Assembly (NCBI GenBank): GCA_015680905.1
Contig: CM027378.1
Location: forward strand, 10,087,001-10,151,000
Length of the DNA stretch: 64,000 bases
Origin: Coptis chinensis
Taxonomy: Eukaryota > Streptophyta > Magnoliopsida > Ranunculales > Ranunculaceae
Reading direction: 5' to 3'
This document shows positions 32,581 through 45,984 of this stretch, piece by piece. Under the pieces are notes generated by a model. That model worked only from the letters and a program-made list of their open reading frames with translations, did no database searches and was not told where the DNA came from. Made by a program: the position numbers and the translations under genes. Each line of letters begins with the position of its first letter. The first letter of the stretch is position 1.

Positions 32581-35089
32581 TACATTGTTGTCAGATGTGT
32601 CCACCGTTTCCAACTCCTTTCGTTGCTATGAACTACAGATAGGACGAAGTATCCTGTAGAGGTCCTTTATCAGAGGTCTTACATTTTGGCAACCTGATAA
32701 TTGTAGAAGCTAAGCACTCACAGAAGTGAGATAGATTTGCATTAAAATAACCAAAATGAACTAATGTAGTAAGCTCTGGAACAATAAGCTATATAATGTG
32801 ATTTATTTATAGATCACAAAAGGGATCTCACGTAATAGTTACAACATAGAGTTTGTTGGTTATCATGGAGATTGTTGTTATACTTGATATCGATCTCCCC
32901 ATCAAAAGTGAAATCTGCAGCTATTGCAAGGTATCCCCATGACCCCATCCAAGGCCAATGTAAAACAAACATAATCTAAGAGGGGGAACAAAAACAATCA
33001 TTGAGTTACAAGGATGCCCCAGTTATTAAGTTACCTGTACAGATGTGGTTGCTGCCAGGCAACAAGGTCTTCAATCAATTTTCTGATGCCATTTTCTTAC
33101 GAGCATTTTGATGAATTCTGGTGCAATTTGAAGATGTTTATCTTGCTTAACCAAAGAATGATGTAATTCAAAAGACAACATCAAATTGGATAGAACGTAT
33201 CGATTCAAGTTATAAACAAAAGGGTGGAAATCTAAAGGGAATTGAAAGATACATTTCCATGGACTGCTTATGAAAATAGTTTTGGTTGGAAGAATTGGAA
33301 GAAGACGTCCTTGTTTGGCCAAAGGCTCTGATCATGGGTTTCAGGAGTCGGTGTTCTGGGTTCATTTTTCTCTTCTTCTGGGAGCTAGAGGAAGGAAATA
33401 GAAATTCAGATGAAACAGGAGAAGGATGGTAAACTTAAATTGGCCTTAGGTGTGGAAGATAGGTTTAGATGTCTTTGTTGTTGAATGATATCGATGGAAG
33501 TGTTGGAAAAGCTGTTAGGCGTGACTACAGAAGAAGCATGGTTTGTATCGGAATAAGAAGATTCAGAAACTGAGTGGTACTGAGATCATGCTTGGTAACT
33601 GTCTGAGGCTATTAGAAATTTGGTAATTAGTAATCATGGTATAGCTATAATTTCAGATGCTCAATGTTTAGGAAGTTGCCAAGTTTCCTAGTGAAACCTG
33701 AAGACTTGAAAGAGCAGCAAAGGGTTCTTGCTAAATAAGCTAAGAATAAATAGTTCGGCAAATGATGGACTGATGAAGCCGATGCTATCAACCAGAAAAA
33801 ACACTGGAACTTTATAACTCAGTTGAGGCAAGACCTGTTCAAATGCTTCTACTCTGACATCTCACTTGCCCTGTACTCTGCGGTGAGGAACTTCAAGATG
33901 GCTATTTGCTCTGCTGCAGTTTTATGTAGGTAGTGCTAGGATAATTGGCCAGGATCTGGAAATATAGTTAAACATGTTCTGATCCTTAGCTGATTACTAG
34001 ACATTCATATTATACTTCTGGGTAACATTTGAGCAATACACTGGACAGGAGTATATTTTGGGGAACCTAATTTATATAGCTCGAAGACCTTTCCATATGT
34101 GATAGGGACCAGATTGATGGAACCTGAGACCTCTCAGAAACTAGAAGTTTTGATACCATGTTAAATTGTTATATAAACATAAACAATTTATGTGAAGGGT
34201 CAATTTTATTAATATATTAGAGTAGGCTTGGAATACTCATATATGTCAACACTATTCTTAAACTTTGAGTATTCATACTTTTCAATTTGTTATTCACAAG
34301 GAATTTGGTCATGGAAATCAGTTTCTAGCCCTATTTTTGTTTCAGCAAGGGTGGATATTCTGCATCAAGAATTCTTCTTATGGCACAAATAAGTATGGAG
34401 CCATGGAGAAGATAAACACGCCTTGTTTTATCAATTTCTGCTCAAGTTGGCTACCACTGTTCTGGAGCCGCAATTTTATGAAATCAGATAAATGCATTGG
34501 TCTTCAGTTGATCAACGTCTTAGTTGTTCACTCGATCTAGCCAGCGAAGGGAACGGTTCTATCTCTCTCTATGCCCTCGTTCCTCCTCTTCTCTTACGGT
34601 GCATTTTTCTCCCAAATCTTTGCAACCTTTCCATATCGTGATCTATTATCTATGTAGTTAATTTTTCTCACTATTTTGTGTATCAGCCCTTTCCAAGCTA
34701 TTAGACTTGCAGTTTACATATTTAACTATTTTGAAGTCCTGAACTATTGCATGGCTGTAATGTTGTCCACATATCTATCACTTTCAATGGTACTGCTTCC
34801 GAATAGAATTTGTTAAAGCTAGTTGCTATGCGTGGTCTCTATTGCTTCCAACTAGATAGACCAAGATTGGTCTGTCAGCTTTCTATTTTTTTGTTTAGCG
34901 TAGCAGTTATTCTTGATCCGTAATCTGTTGTTTTCTGCATCTAGACAAGTACTTAGACAAGGTAATTTATAAGTAGGATATGTATTTTCTGTTGTCAGCT
35001 GTACATTTTATTTTCTTGATAGTGATTAGTGGGGTCAGAGTCAGATATACCGTGTAAATGTCTGATTTTATCACTAAAGATTAGATCTT

Positions 35090-35745
35090 TACAACATTAC
35101 ACCAAATATGATGGTTTAGCTTAGGGTTTAGAAGAGGGAAGGTGTTGGTTGATTGGGAATGATTGCTCTTCTTGAGGGAAGAAGATGCCTACGTATTCAA
35201 TGGTTTAGGTGGAACTGGAATGAAGACAATATAGTTCTGGGATTGGCTTTTATAAGTGTTGAGAGCATGCATTTGGTAGAACACGTGTGATGATATGGAC
35301 AGATGTGTTATTAGGATGAGCAACACGTTCTCAGAAGCTGCATGTGTGTAATGGTTCTTAAGTTATTTGAGCAAATATACAACGAGTGTGGTTAATACCG
35401 TAAGCATGGCAATGATTTGGGTGTTGCAGTGAACAAAGATCTGGTACCAATGATAAATGATGAATCTGGCAGGGGTGATGTCATGAGATGAGGTCGTGTA
35501 TTAGCTGTCCAGAATTGAGTCAATCTCAATGACTACACGAGTGTCTAGAGTCAAGTCGACTTCATATGTGACTAGTATCTGGAATCGAGTCAAGTCGTTG
35601 GGTGTTTGTGGATTCATCATCTCGAGCCGTGTCTTGGCTGTAGAGTTTGTCATATACGAATCGTGCCATGATGTCGTGTGCGTATCACATGAGCATTACG
35701 TAGGATGTCCCTTACATACCGTATTCCAAATTAAATTAGACTAAT
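35090..35745. mobile_element. Possible LTR-like fragment
   Basis: The block contains gatgcctacgtattc, a TATA-like cttttataagtg and runs of cgagtcaagtcg, a combination common in plant LTRs. It recalls the block near 11640. No ends, duplications or coding sequence were found, so this is only a suggestion. Confidence 0.25.
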
Positions 35746-36911
35746 ACTGAAAGTTTGGGAGTGCTGGCCTCAGCCAAACAAGAAGTAGCTTCACATAGTG
35801 CAGTACTGCAGTTTTAGGTGATGAAGCTCTAGAACTCAATTCAATCAGACACGCCTTAAGTTTTTCAGTTTCCTTCATTCGTACATTGTTCTCATAACAA
35901 GTCCGTCCTAGCAGTGTTAATTTGCACTTTGTGCGCCACTCCAACCATTTTTGTTCATCTTGGATCAGCATCATTCTGGGATCCTTGTGCCTTGTAGGAA
36001 CTGGTATCTGGCCTGTTGATTTCATTTTACAATTTTACAGTTTTAAATCGTTGTTGTCTGTTTTGCCCAGTTTCTCCCTATTCCCTAAATATAGATTCTC
36101 CCATATTCCCTAATCCCTAACTATAAAGTATCACCGATACATTATGAATTCTGCTGTGAAATCTCACGTACTGGGACGCAGGTATGACAATAAATTCAAC
36201 CCCGTGTCGTGTACTCGTGTGTAGCAATACGCAAAATTTTCAAATGTTGGTATTTCACCATATCACCATATGCTGTACTATGCTCGAGGGCTGAGGCAGC
36301 CATTTTCATCTGGTAGAGCTGAAATAGACTTTACTTTGAGGACTTAAAAGTTAAAACCAACTAGTGACGGACCTAGAAGTTTTGCCGAGGGTATTCAAAT
36401 CGACAACAATTATATCTTTCTTTAAAGAAATGTTGTACTTCTTTCTGTATCATAAACTTTTTGTAAAACAAATCGTTCCAAATTTTGGAAATATTTTAGT
36501 TGTAATTAAATAGGAGTAAACATGCACGAAAATCAAACTGAATTTATTTTCATATTTCGCTAACCAAATTATATTAATTTTATTGTTAGGGACACTTCAA
36601 AACGAACTTACGCATAAAAGCAAAAAACAACTCTATTTTTTTTTTGGTCCAAAAAAAAAATAAAAAAAAGGCTCTACGAAACATACAAGTTTTGTATATG
36701 TGTACATAGATGGAATGCATATCAACTAGAATTTAACCCGTGGCTACGTCACTCAAGTCATTATGGGTGTCTTTCACACTCATCGTGTCAATACTAAAAA
36801 TTACATCTAGTCTTCGTGGAGGCGATAAAAAATTATTTATGTTTCCAAATAATCGAACAGAATTGACCTAACTTGAATGACATTTTTACAATACGAATGT
36901 ATAGTAATGTT

Positions 36912-37887
36912 CTCAGCTTGGCCAGAGGCATTGTAATGTTCCCACCACTTCTCATGCCACTCATCACCTATTCCATTCTTCCCCCACTTGTCTGCAGTTT
37001 TCTCCATATATAGTAGGCCACTTCCAAGATCCTGTGTAGATATAAAAACCGATAGTGTAGCTTGCTATTTATATATAGTACAGGAGAATAAGCAGATCGA
37101 TACCAGTTTGAAGCTCTAACCGAGATAAGAAACAAAGCAATTCTAAATTGTAAAACTTGATATTCAATTTTGTATTTCTTTGATGTTGCCAGTAAGCAAC
37201 AATATATAAATTTGTGCCACAACTCATAATAAAGATTGGAAATTCTAAATTACTAATCTTAATCTGCAAATGATCTAGCGCTATAGCCGACAGGTTGGAT
37301 GACTAAAGCCAGTCATTGCTCATATAACTTTATAGTGTGAGTAAATGTCTATAGATACCACTGGAAGTAAGACTGTCAATTGGAAATTATTATCTACAAT
37401 AATATACTCCTATTAGGTGTTCAGTATACTAAATATGACCCAAAAAAGACATTGATCAAGTTCTAATAAGCTGCAATACTAACTTGCCCCATGGACTCCT
37501 TCCAATATTCATGCCAAACATTTCCAGTTGCATTGCGTCCGGATTTCTCCGAACCAAGCTCCTTATATTCATATTGGTCTGCTGCCTCCCAAAATTTATC
37601 TTCCCACTCAACACTTTTGTCAGCGCGCACTGACTCCCCTACTCAGTGTCCATCAGCAGACAACACCATTAGGTCATACCTCAACACCTGTCTCTTTCCA
37701 AAATTTCGATCCATCTGGCCTCACTCCATGAAGCACTTCATCAGTTGAGTTAAGAGCTTCAATTGCTTCTTTTGCATTTATTGAAAATCGCATGCCAAGT
37801 TCCTGTTTCTCATCCAAGGTATGCAGCTATGAGTCGGCATTAGAAACATCCACCTTCTCAACCTCCAGAAATGACTGAGTTTGTGAA
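36912..37887 (-). pseudogene. Captured exons of an ESV1/LESV-family starch-binding protein gene
   Basis: On the minus strand, exon 1 (37887-37484) reads KQELGMRFSINAKEAIEALN, STDEVLHGVRPDGSKFWKET, VEWEDKFWEAADQYEYKEL and SEKSGRNATGNVWHEYWKES. Exon 2 (37031-36912) reads LLYMEKTADKWGKNGIGDEW and HEKWWEHYNASGQAE and breaks off where KWAHKW should follow. The intron (37483-37032) has GT...AG ends in phase 0. The tryptophan-rich pattern is that of EARLY STARVATION 1 and LIKE ESV1, plastid proteins that bind starch glucans and shape granules. Stops in exon 1 look like CAG-to-TAG once and CGA-to-TGA twice. The piece lies within the Helitron near its 3' end, same strand, the usual place for captured genes. 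Confidence 0.8.
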
Positions 37888-38456
37888 CTATAAATTGTGT
37901 AAATATTCCAAGAACTTATTACCACTAAAATCAATAAAGAGAAAAATTCCCAACCTGTGAATTTGTGATGAAAAGCTATGTTTCTTTCGTAGTGTATAGA
38001 AGCTCCCATTAACACCTATTAATATCGGTTGGAGATTATTGGGTAAGATATACTATATATCGAATGTTAAAATACACAGTATAGTAATGGTTTTCTTCAG
38101 TAACCCTCTCTCTTACAACACAATCAAAGTGAGGAGTCAGTGTTGAGGAGTACGTCACTAGAGTTTGGCCTCTGTTCAAACTAAAACGACGAAGAAGTTT
38201 ATTGAAGAGTTTGGCCTCAAAGAAAAGGATGTCACTGAAAACCTTGAACAAAGAATGAATGTAAATAGTTGTGCTTAACGTAGTATGTTAATTACCTTCA
38301 AAGTAGCTAATGATGAGGCATAATAAGATAATTTCAATGCAAGAATAATATTAATAACTTTAGAAGTAATTTTGTATAAACTTTAAATTTTGTATAAAAA
38401 GAAATTGAAAAATAAACATCAAAGCTAAAAAATTACGAAATATACCTTCTCTCAAA

Positions 38457-41400
38457 CTAAAGCAGGACTTCAGTATACACGATATTAGTTGTGTGGTTTG
38501 AAGAATCAGGAGGGAGGATGACATTGATTCGCTTTGAAGAACTGCATCTTGATAACGCCACATATAGTTGACCATAGCTAAACACCGGGTTTCGCAAATC
38601 AATACCAACGTACTTAACAGACTACCCCTGTGATTTGTTTATCGTCATTGCAAATGACAATCGAATCAGAAACTGTCGTCTGGTCATTTGAAATGGTATT
38701 TCATTGGTCGAAAGCGTTAATGATATTCTCGGGATAAAGCGTACATTCCCTGTTTTTTCTCCAGTTAAGATTACAACTTGCAACACGTGTGGCTTTGTGC
38801 ACACAATCATCAAGCCTGTGTCGTTACAAAGTCCATCTATTGGCGCTATATTTCTCAGCAACATTACTGGGCATCCCTTCTTAAGCATAAGCTTGAATGG
38901 AGGCAACCTAGAAGGATCGAGTGAGTTCAAGTACTTTGTCGGATAGCTATTTGCGTTACCACTATCAACAACACTGGCAGCGACTAACTTGTTAGCACCT
39001 AAGCAAACAATTTCTTCCCCAGGAAATGTATCTAGTACAGTAGCATTTATAGTGCTAACGTCATCGTTGCGTGCTGAAGAGATAGTCCTCTCGGTCAAAT
39101 AATTTGGGTCAGCTTCCTACTGCTCACTTAGATCGGGATATACATTATTTAGCAAATCATGAAGATTGCTACAATTTTGAATCTCCGACGGCAATTGAAC
39201 ACTTTCTTCTGGTTTCATTCCAACCTGAAATTTTCAAATGAGAGCATATGAGATGAGTGATTGTGTATATTTTAAAATGGTCATCAAAAAGCATTATTTT
39301 TTTCAAGAAATTAAGTAATACCTCCATCAAGAAATTGGAAAACAACATGTTCTCTGGCAAGTCACTGTCTAATCTCATATTTTGCACCAAAGATAAAACA
39401 TTGATGTGTTTCCAGAGCAAAGACCTTCTCAGTGATGCACCTACAATATCCTCACGTTCACCTTGTGGTACAACTGGCAGAATTTGTCGAAAGTTACCGC
39501 CTAGAACAACAGTGATTCCACCAAATGGTCTTTCATTGTTATAAATATCTCAGAGTGAACGGTCGACTGCTTCAATACAAAACCTATGCTGCATCAAGAC
39601 TTCATCCCAAATTACCAGTTTTGTTTCTTTAAACAAACCTGCTTGGAGCGAATCCTTTTTGAAGTCACACATAGAGTTCTCCAACACATCAAAAGGAATA
39701 GAAAAAGTTGAATGAGCTGTTCTACCACCATCTAATAAAAGTGACACAATACCAGATGAGGCAACTGCAATCACAATATGTCCTAGATGACGACATTTAG
39801 CTGCAATCATATTATACACAAATGTATTTCTTGTACCTACAGCTCCATTTAAGAAGAAAATTCCCCCTACATTTTGCATGACTGAATCAACCACGATATC
39901 AAACGCATGGCGTTGCTCATTCTTAAGACGACCAATGTTACGATTGATTTGTTCATCTTGTAAATCAAACTGGAGTTAGCGTTGCTCCCAAATTAGTCTA
40001 TTTCCAATCCTTTTGTTCCATATTTTGAGTAGTCGGGGCATCGGGGAAAAGTCTTCTAGAGTTTTGTTTTTAGATTCCATGAGAAACTGCTCCAATAGAT
40101 GCAACCCGTAATCTTTCACTTGCAGGAAAATTGTGTATTAATAATATAATATAGGCTACATGAAGGAGCCATTAATATAATATCTATCACCTGCTCTTTT
40201 GATGGATTAGGAATGTTGAAGATAGTTCGTAATTTGTCCGCCAGGTCGTCGCATATACTTGTTGAGAATCTATCCCACAACAGATGTGGTTGCACTGGAT
40301 TGCATTCCAACAGAATAATGTCGACCAATCTCCTTAGCTGATATCCAATATTCATTATCGTCGTTTCTTCTAAACAATGTATCCACTTTCCATCATCTTC
40401 AAGAAGTACACGTGCAACACACGCAGCCTTGAATGTTGGATGAGGAATACCTTCAAATTTGCGTAGATCCTTAAATGATGTTGGGCCCTTTACGATGGTC
40501 AATAGTAGACGCAAGTAAAACCTCTCTCCCTCGTTGGGCTTGGCAAAATACATCCTGCCAATAGCATAACCACTGCTTCTTTTAGTCCATACCTTATCTG
40601 TTTTGTGCCAAACAAAATACTCGGGAAATTCTTGGTAAGTATAGGTTCGAGCATCAGGATTTGAAGCGTAACAATCGAAGAATGCAGTGAGACCCGACTT
40701 TTGACGTTTTGCCCTCTCAAGAATATTCTCCATCGGTTCCTTAAGGTTGAACACAACATGATACATACCTAACAACAAATCATAACTTAACAGTATGACA
40801 TTCCAGTATAACTTAATAGTATATTGATGAAATTGGTTTAATTAGGTGTTAAATACCTTGCAAGTGAAGAGATAACCTTACAACAGTTGGAAACTCTTCA
40901 TGTAAGGAAAACCCAAATAGCTGCCAAGCTGCTTCTGGTGGTCTGATATATCTGGCATCAATGTACTGTTTAATCTCATTTCCACCATCTAACACCATTG
41001 TTGTTCTGTCATTGCCCTTGTGGATGTACTTAACACATTGCAATCCAGCACACACTTCGACATTAATGTGACAATTAAACATCCTTACTAACTCTGGATT
41101 ATATGGGACAACATCCCTATTGTCAACCTCTTTGTCTTTCACCATATAGACACGTTCGGTGTTGCAACGCATATAAAGTGGATAACTATCTTTTTGTATA
41201 GTTGTCACCTCTGTAAACTCATGCAGAAAATGTTTTGTGCACTTGCTATTTTCCATACATGGTGAGTTCATGTTTTTAATACCACATGGTCCATGGATCA
41301 TACAACTCTTTATTGTATCAAAGAGCAATGGATCTTTATCTGGGTTAGAAAATTCTGCATATATAATTCGATCAATTTGGGCTGCAGTACGAATTTTATC

Positions 41401-43154
41401 TTCATGCTTGAGGAAAAAGAGTGCATGCATGTGCGGGAGGCCGCGCTTATGAAATTCAATGGTGAACTTAACACATGACCTACTTCATGGCCAAAGACAT
41501 TGTTCTTCTTGATATATTTTATTAAAGCTCTTCTCTTCAGTTCGAAAACACGAGCAACAACCTCAGGTCTATCAAATGCATTCTGGTGTTTCAAAAGGGC
41601 TTATTGCACTTTAGGCCAGTGAGTATTTGCCATCATTGTAAGAAATATATCTGAATGCTTATTGTAATGTGTTATAGCCATTAAGTCTTGAAAGATTTCA
41701 TACATGTATCTTGGACTTCCAATGAACGACGACGGCAAAATAAACCGCTGACCAATCTGATCAGGATTTGTACCCTCAACTACATCTGTCAAACTCATGT
41801 ACACTTAAGCACGAAGATCTTTTTGGTGGGTATAATGATAATAGAGCCGATTTTGCTCGATAGAAGCCTAAACATCACACAAAAACTCCTAAAATAATTT
41901 TCCACCATAAAGTATTGCTGAATATTTAGTATGACGTTCAAACAAACGATATGCATAAAACGCCATCTGAGTCAATCGCCTCGGATCATCATCATTGACA
42001 TCGTAAATGTTCATCTCGGTTGACCAGCCAAGCTCACCTTGAGGGAAGGACAAAGGATAGAGCAGGGGTAGATAACCGGGATTACATTCATTAATCTGTT
42101 TCAATGCATTTCCTGCTCTATAATGAAGAATGATATCTCTCATGCTTCTGATTTTAGTTTCATCCCCAGGTAGAACAACTGCAATTTCATTTGTTGAAGG
42201 AAAATTGTATCGTCGTCGGTCAGTAGATGTATTATAATGGAGATAAGCTGCCACATCATTTTCCTTAGTTGGGCATGCACTCAATATATCATATGTTTGA
42301 CGAAATTTTTCAGCAAATCTATTACAACTCGATAGTGTGCTCTGAATAATATCTAAAACATCACGTTTCAAGTTCTGATTTCGGTGATGGCATACGTCAA
42401 GGGCACTGGCTGGGTCATAAACATAAAGTTGAGCATAAGTCGGATCTTTCCCAGGTCCTAATAGTAATGATCCAATTTGATGGCGTAACTCACCATGAAC
42501 GGTGAATGGAATAGGACCACTACCGCTGAATATTCGGTCATCCGCTTGACTACCGAGACTGGTAAATGCATTAGCCAAGTTATACTGACGAAGATGTTGT
42601 CTAAATGACCTGGCTTTGGCGCCACTACCATTATATAGATCTTGAATTGCAGGATGCAATGGACTAAGTAGAGGAAGACTGATTTTTCTTTGTTTGCAAC
42701 ACGTCCCAAAAAGATGTCTACTAAGCGATGAATTTGCAAGCCTTTCATCCATTCAGTGCAGTGCTTTATAGAAGGGACATGCCACATCCATCTTTCCAAA
42801 ATAATGTTGAGCGTGAATATGCATATCAGTAGAAGATTCCTCTAGATGAATCGTAACATTGCTAAAAATTGTTAAGTCGGGAAAGAAATAAAAAGTATGT
42901 CAAAGATAATATTTTGATCGAGAAAAAATACAAACTAAAAAAAAAACAGATAAATGAACTTACGCGTGGGACATTGCTGGAATATTTTGAAAGTTTGATG
43001 CTAAGTTTCTCCTAGTCCGCTTCTTTTTAATTATAGTCAAATCATCATTGACTCTTTGCTTTCTTTTGCTCCTCACCCTAAAACTTGTTGCTAAGGGGAA
43101 TTCTCTTGATTCAGAAACACTAATAGGAAGTGGAGTAGTGACATTTAATGCCAC
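38457..43154 (-). pseudogene. Helitron RepHel gene (HUH replication initiator plus PIF1-like helicase), decayed
   Basis: Reading on the minus strand, a basic N-terminal exon (43154-42960) is followed after a GTAAGT donor by the Helitron_like_N region (about 42850-41880: FTSLGSQADDR, GPIPFTVHGELRHQIGSLLL, AQLYVYDPASA). The Rep region includes FHKRGLPHMHALFF, whose HMH is the metal-binding HUH motif (41425-41433), and YIHKGNDR. The PIF1-type helicase (about 39894-38457) has GAVGTRNT at the Walker A position (39823-39846), LVIWDE at Walker B, VTYLTERTI-type motifs, FAMTINKSQG and YVALSRC, and stops at 38457. The Walker A lysine is lost (GTGKT to GTRNT). Stops and frameshifts, for example near 41815 and 41475, confirm loss of function. 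The enzyme would nick and unwind DNA for rolling-circle transposition. Confidence 0.88.
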
Positions 43155-43315
43155 ATTTTAAGCTCATTGTCTCTCTCTTCTTGTCCATTGTGCCAACGTT
43201 CGATTAGAAGGCACTTTTTGAGTGTGTTTCCTCAAGCTTGAGGCTGACGAATTAGCACTTTTGCGTTCTCTATCTCTTCTTGTGCGTTGGGCTAACTTGC
43301 GGTTAGAAAGCTGGG

Positions 43316-44145
43316 AAGGTATGAAAGCATTGGTTGGACTGAATTCAAGAGTTAACTATGGAGGTGTGATGACAACCTCTTGAGCTGATTGGACTCGATG
43401 TTTCTCTTGCAACTGTTTGTTGACAACCTATATTTTGTATTTGATAAAACAATAAAGACATCACAAATCAACGTAACAAATATTGCATATATTGCGAAAA
43501 TATAATACATACCTTAGCATTGGTCGGACTAACCTTAACAGTAATAGTTGATTGTGGAGGTGTCACCACCTCCCCATGAGCTGATTGGACTTGATGCAAA
43601 TATTTTTCTAAGGTTGACATATTAGCACTTATGCGCTTTCTCTCTCTTCTTATATATTGGGCCAACTTGCACCTAGAAAGTTGCGAAGGTATGAAAGCAT
43701 TGGTGGGACTGACTCCAAGAGTTAACTGTGGAGGTGTCACGACAATCTCTTGAGCTAATTGGACTTGGTGTTTCTCATGCAATTGTTTGTTTATAACCTG
43801 TACAACACAAAATTAACGTACGGTAGAAAACAAACATTGTATATATGACAATATAATACATATATACCTTAGCATTAGGATTAGGATTGGTTGGAATGAC
43901 TGTAATAGTTGACTATGGAGGTGTGACTACTAACTCATGAGCCGATTGGACTTTATGTGAAGGTAATTCTGAGGTTGACGAATTAGCACTTATGCGCTCT
44001 CTCTCTCTCTCTTCTTGTGCATTGAGCCAACTTGCGCTTAGAAAGAGTAACACTAAGTAAAGTTAACCGTGGAGGTATCTCGACAACCTCATGAGCTTAT
44101 TGGACTTGATGGTTTTCATGTAACTGTTTGTTCATAACCTTTATT
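43316..44145 (-). repeat. Five tandem copies of an exon-intron unit of about 180 bp
   Basis: Minus-strand peptide copies of VVTPPQ(L/S)T...VSPTNA and Q(V/S)Q-LAQE/SAHGE recur at about 43329, 43516, 43699, 43875 and 44045, spaced 170-187 bp. The best-preserved copies are followed by a GTATGT donor-like sequence. The array lies upstream of the RepHel N-terminal exon and looks like serial duplication of a small coding exon with its intron. The outer copies are broken. Confidence 0.62.
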
Positions 44146-45464
44146 TTGTAATTGGTGAAAGGTTAAATACATAAAAAAAATTAACAATATTAACGTAAGC
44201 ATAAAATAAACATTGTATAGATTGTGGAGTTTTACAATTCATATAAGAATAAAAGAAAAAAAAATAAACTTGAAAGAATAAAAGAAAAAAAAATAAACTT
44301 GAAAAAATACCTCAGCAAATGCAGCACGTTCACTGGTAGAAGTAGTTTGTGTCTTATTCATGCTGAGGAGATAATAGAAAACAATAAAAATTTTATGAGA
44401 ACATGGTAGACTACAAAATATTGATAATCAATAACTTGTTGAGCAAAAAACTAAATAAATATGACTGCAATGAGTTAAAGAAGACACTTTCAGTAGAAGA
44501 TAACTAAAATTACACAATTGCACCTTTTCTGGAAAATATGAAACTAAATAGAAATACACTCATTGTCAACATTCACTCCTATGTTTACAGAATGCAAAGA
44601 ATCCATGGGAATCATCATTCATACCATGCTAAGTTAAACTGTAAGTAATAGGGACCATGTGAGGTGCGTGGATACAGTTCATATAATAACACCTGAATCA
44701 ATTACAAATCACAATCTAACTTATTCTAGAATTATGTGCGGCTACCTACATTATCAGCAAAGCAACCACTACACTATTTTGCGCCAAATTGGAACGTATG
44801 GCATCCGTTCTTGTTAAGCCCATCACAAATGTGGCTAAAAGTTGGTTAGTTTTGTACACAATTGGGAACGGGCCTAACAATAGGAATGGGGATCATCCAG
44901 GTGTAGTGGCTGTTAGTATCACAGTTAGTAATTCATGGTACAACAAAATTTCAACTTATAATTCAAGGTCATGCACAAGTTAAAAATTCGACATAAAAAA
45001 ATCGTTAAATTCAATGCGGGCAGTATTCGCACAGTATTCGTGTATAATTCAAGATCATGTATACGGTATTCCACCTCTAATAAAACATGTTATGTTGCTT
45101 TAATAATTTGGGCATGCTTAGTATTGGTTCATTATACGTTATCTATGTTTATGTTGTCTGATCTTTACAAAATGTGACCTTGTTATTTGTTTGGTGTTTA
45201 AAACGGCTGGTAACACACAAATGAACTTCAAATTATTTTGAGAATTACTAATTGTGGTTAGTATCCTATTTATCACCTATTGAGGTGTTCCTACCTCTAC
45301 ATGGTAATGTGCAGCTAAGACAGGATTGGACTTTTCCTTTTTACTATGTAGGTATCCTCATCAGATTCTCTCGTTTTTACTTTCTCCGCACCTTGTTATC
45401 CATCTTTCTTTCTACGTACTTACAGATAATGTGCTTTCTACACTATAAATTCTCTTCTTTACAG
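44146..45464. other. Helitron internal sequence without recognisable genes
   Basis: A/T-rich sequence with no supported coding region. A direct duplication (gaaagaataaaagaaaaaaa) lies at about 44247-44300. Confidence 0.4.
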
Positions 45465-45540
45465 GTGCAAGGATATGGTGGTGAACATGGTTAAGCATGA
45501 ATTTGATAACACAAGGGCCAGACTCGAGCACCCAATTAAG
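45465..45540 (+). other. Exon-like segment of unknown origin
   Basis: The segment is bounded by an acceptor (ttctttacag) and a GTAAAA donor. In one frame it reads without stops as CKDMVVNMVKHEFDNTRARL followed by EHPIK. It lies inside the Helitron on the opposite strand to RepHel, so it could be a captured exon. I do not recognise it. Confidence 0.3.
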
Positions 45541-45984
45541 GTAAAAAAATATATATAATCATACCTTTTGAACTTGCAATATATGATTTCTCTCGAAATA
45601 TAAAGCTTGACTTCTTACTCCCATACTTCTGATCAAGAGATAGTATATGTCATGTCCTTGAAATTTGTATCGTATTTATTAGGATCCAAGGGTTTGTATT
45701 GGTGTCAATACTATCTTGGTGACGTGATTGGGAAATGAACTCTTAGTAGAGGAAAACTCTTAGCTTGATTCTTAATTATGAGGAGATAATAAAGAGAGAA
45801 CGGTTATCCTGCAGTTCCTTATGAGAGGAGAAAGAGATAAAGTTGTTTCTGAATGAGAGTGCTAGGTTGTGACTTGTAGCTCCACTTTACGACCAATTTT
45901 ATCCCCATCTTCCCAACCAACTATTAGAGCAATGGAGAAGAAGCACCCTTGTTAAGTTTCTGGTGGTGGCCAGTCTGGAGAAGG

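Larger units (their letters stand above)
31282..36725. other. Non-coding sequence downstream of KCS
   Basis: About 5.4 kb shows no supportable gene. It holds the KCS 3' UTR, a (CA)n microsatellite at about 31737-31757 and a duplicated block at 32385-32580. A short block (agcatcatt...cttgtgccttgtaggaac) occurs at both 32203 and 35967. An LTR-like patch lies at 35090-35745. A frame at 33770-33930 (DEADAINQKKHWNFITQLRQ) looks protein-like but is isolated and unidentified. Confidence 0.5.

Noticed and set aside
33770..33930. Protein-like patch DEADAINQKKHWNFITQLRQ downstream of KCS
   Set aside because: Stops lie on both sides, no neighbouring exon was found and no family was recognised. It is noted only in the spacer entry.
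36060..36125. ccctaaatata...ccctaatccctaacta resembling telomere repeat
   Set aside because: Only a few imperfect units occur. The plant telomere unit CCCTAAA is not repeated in tandem, so it is not an interstitial telomere.
37491..37748. Plus-strand frames beginning MDSFQYSCQTFP
   Set aside because: They are antisense to the captured ESV1/LESV exon, which has clear homology on the minus strand.
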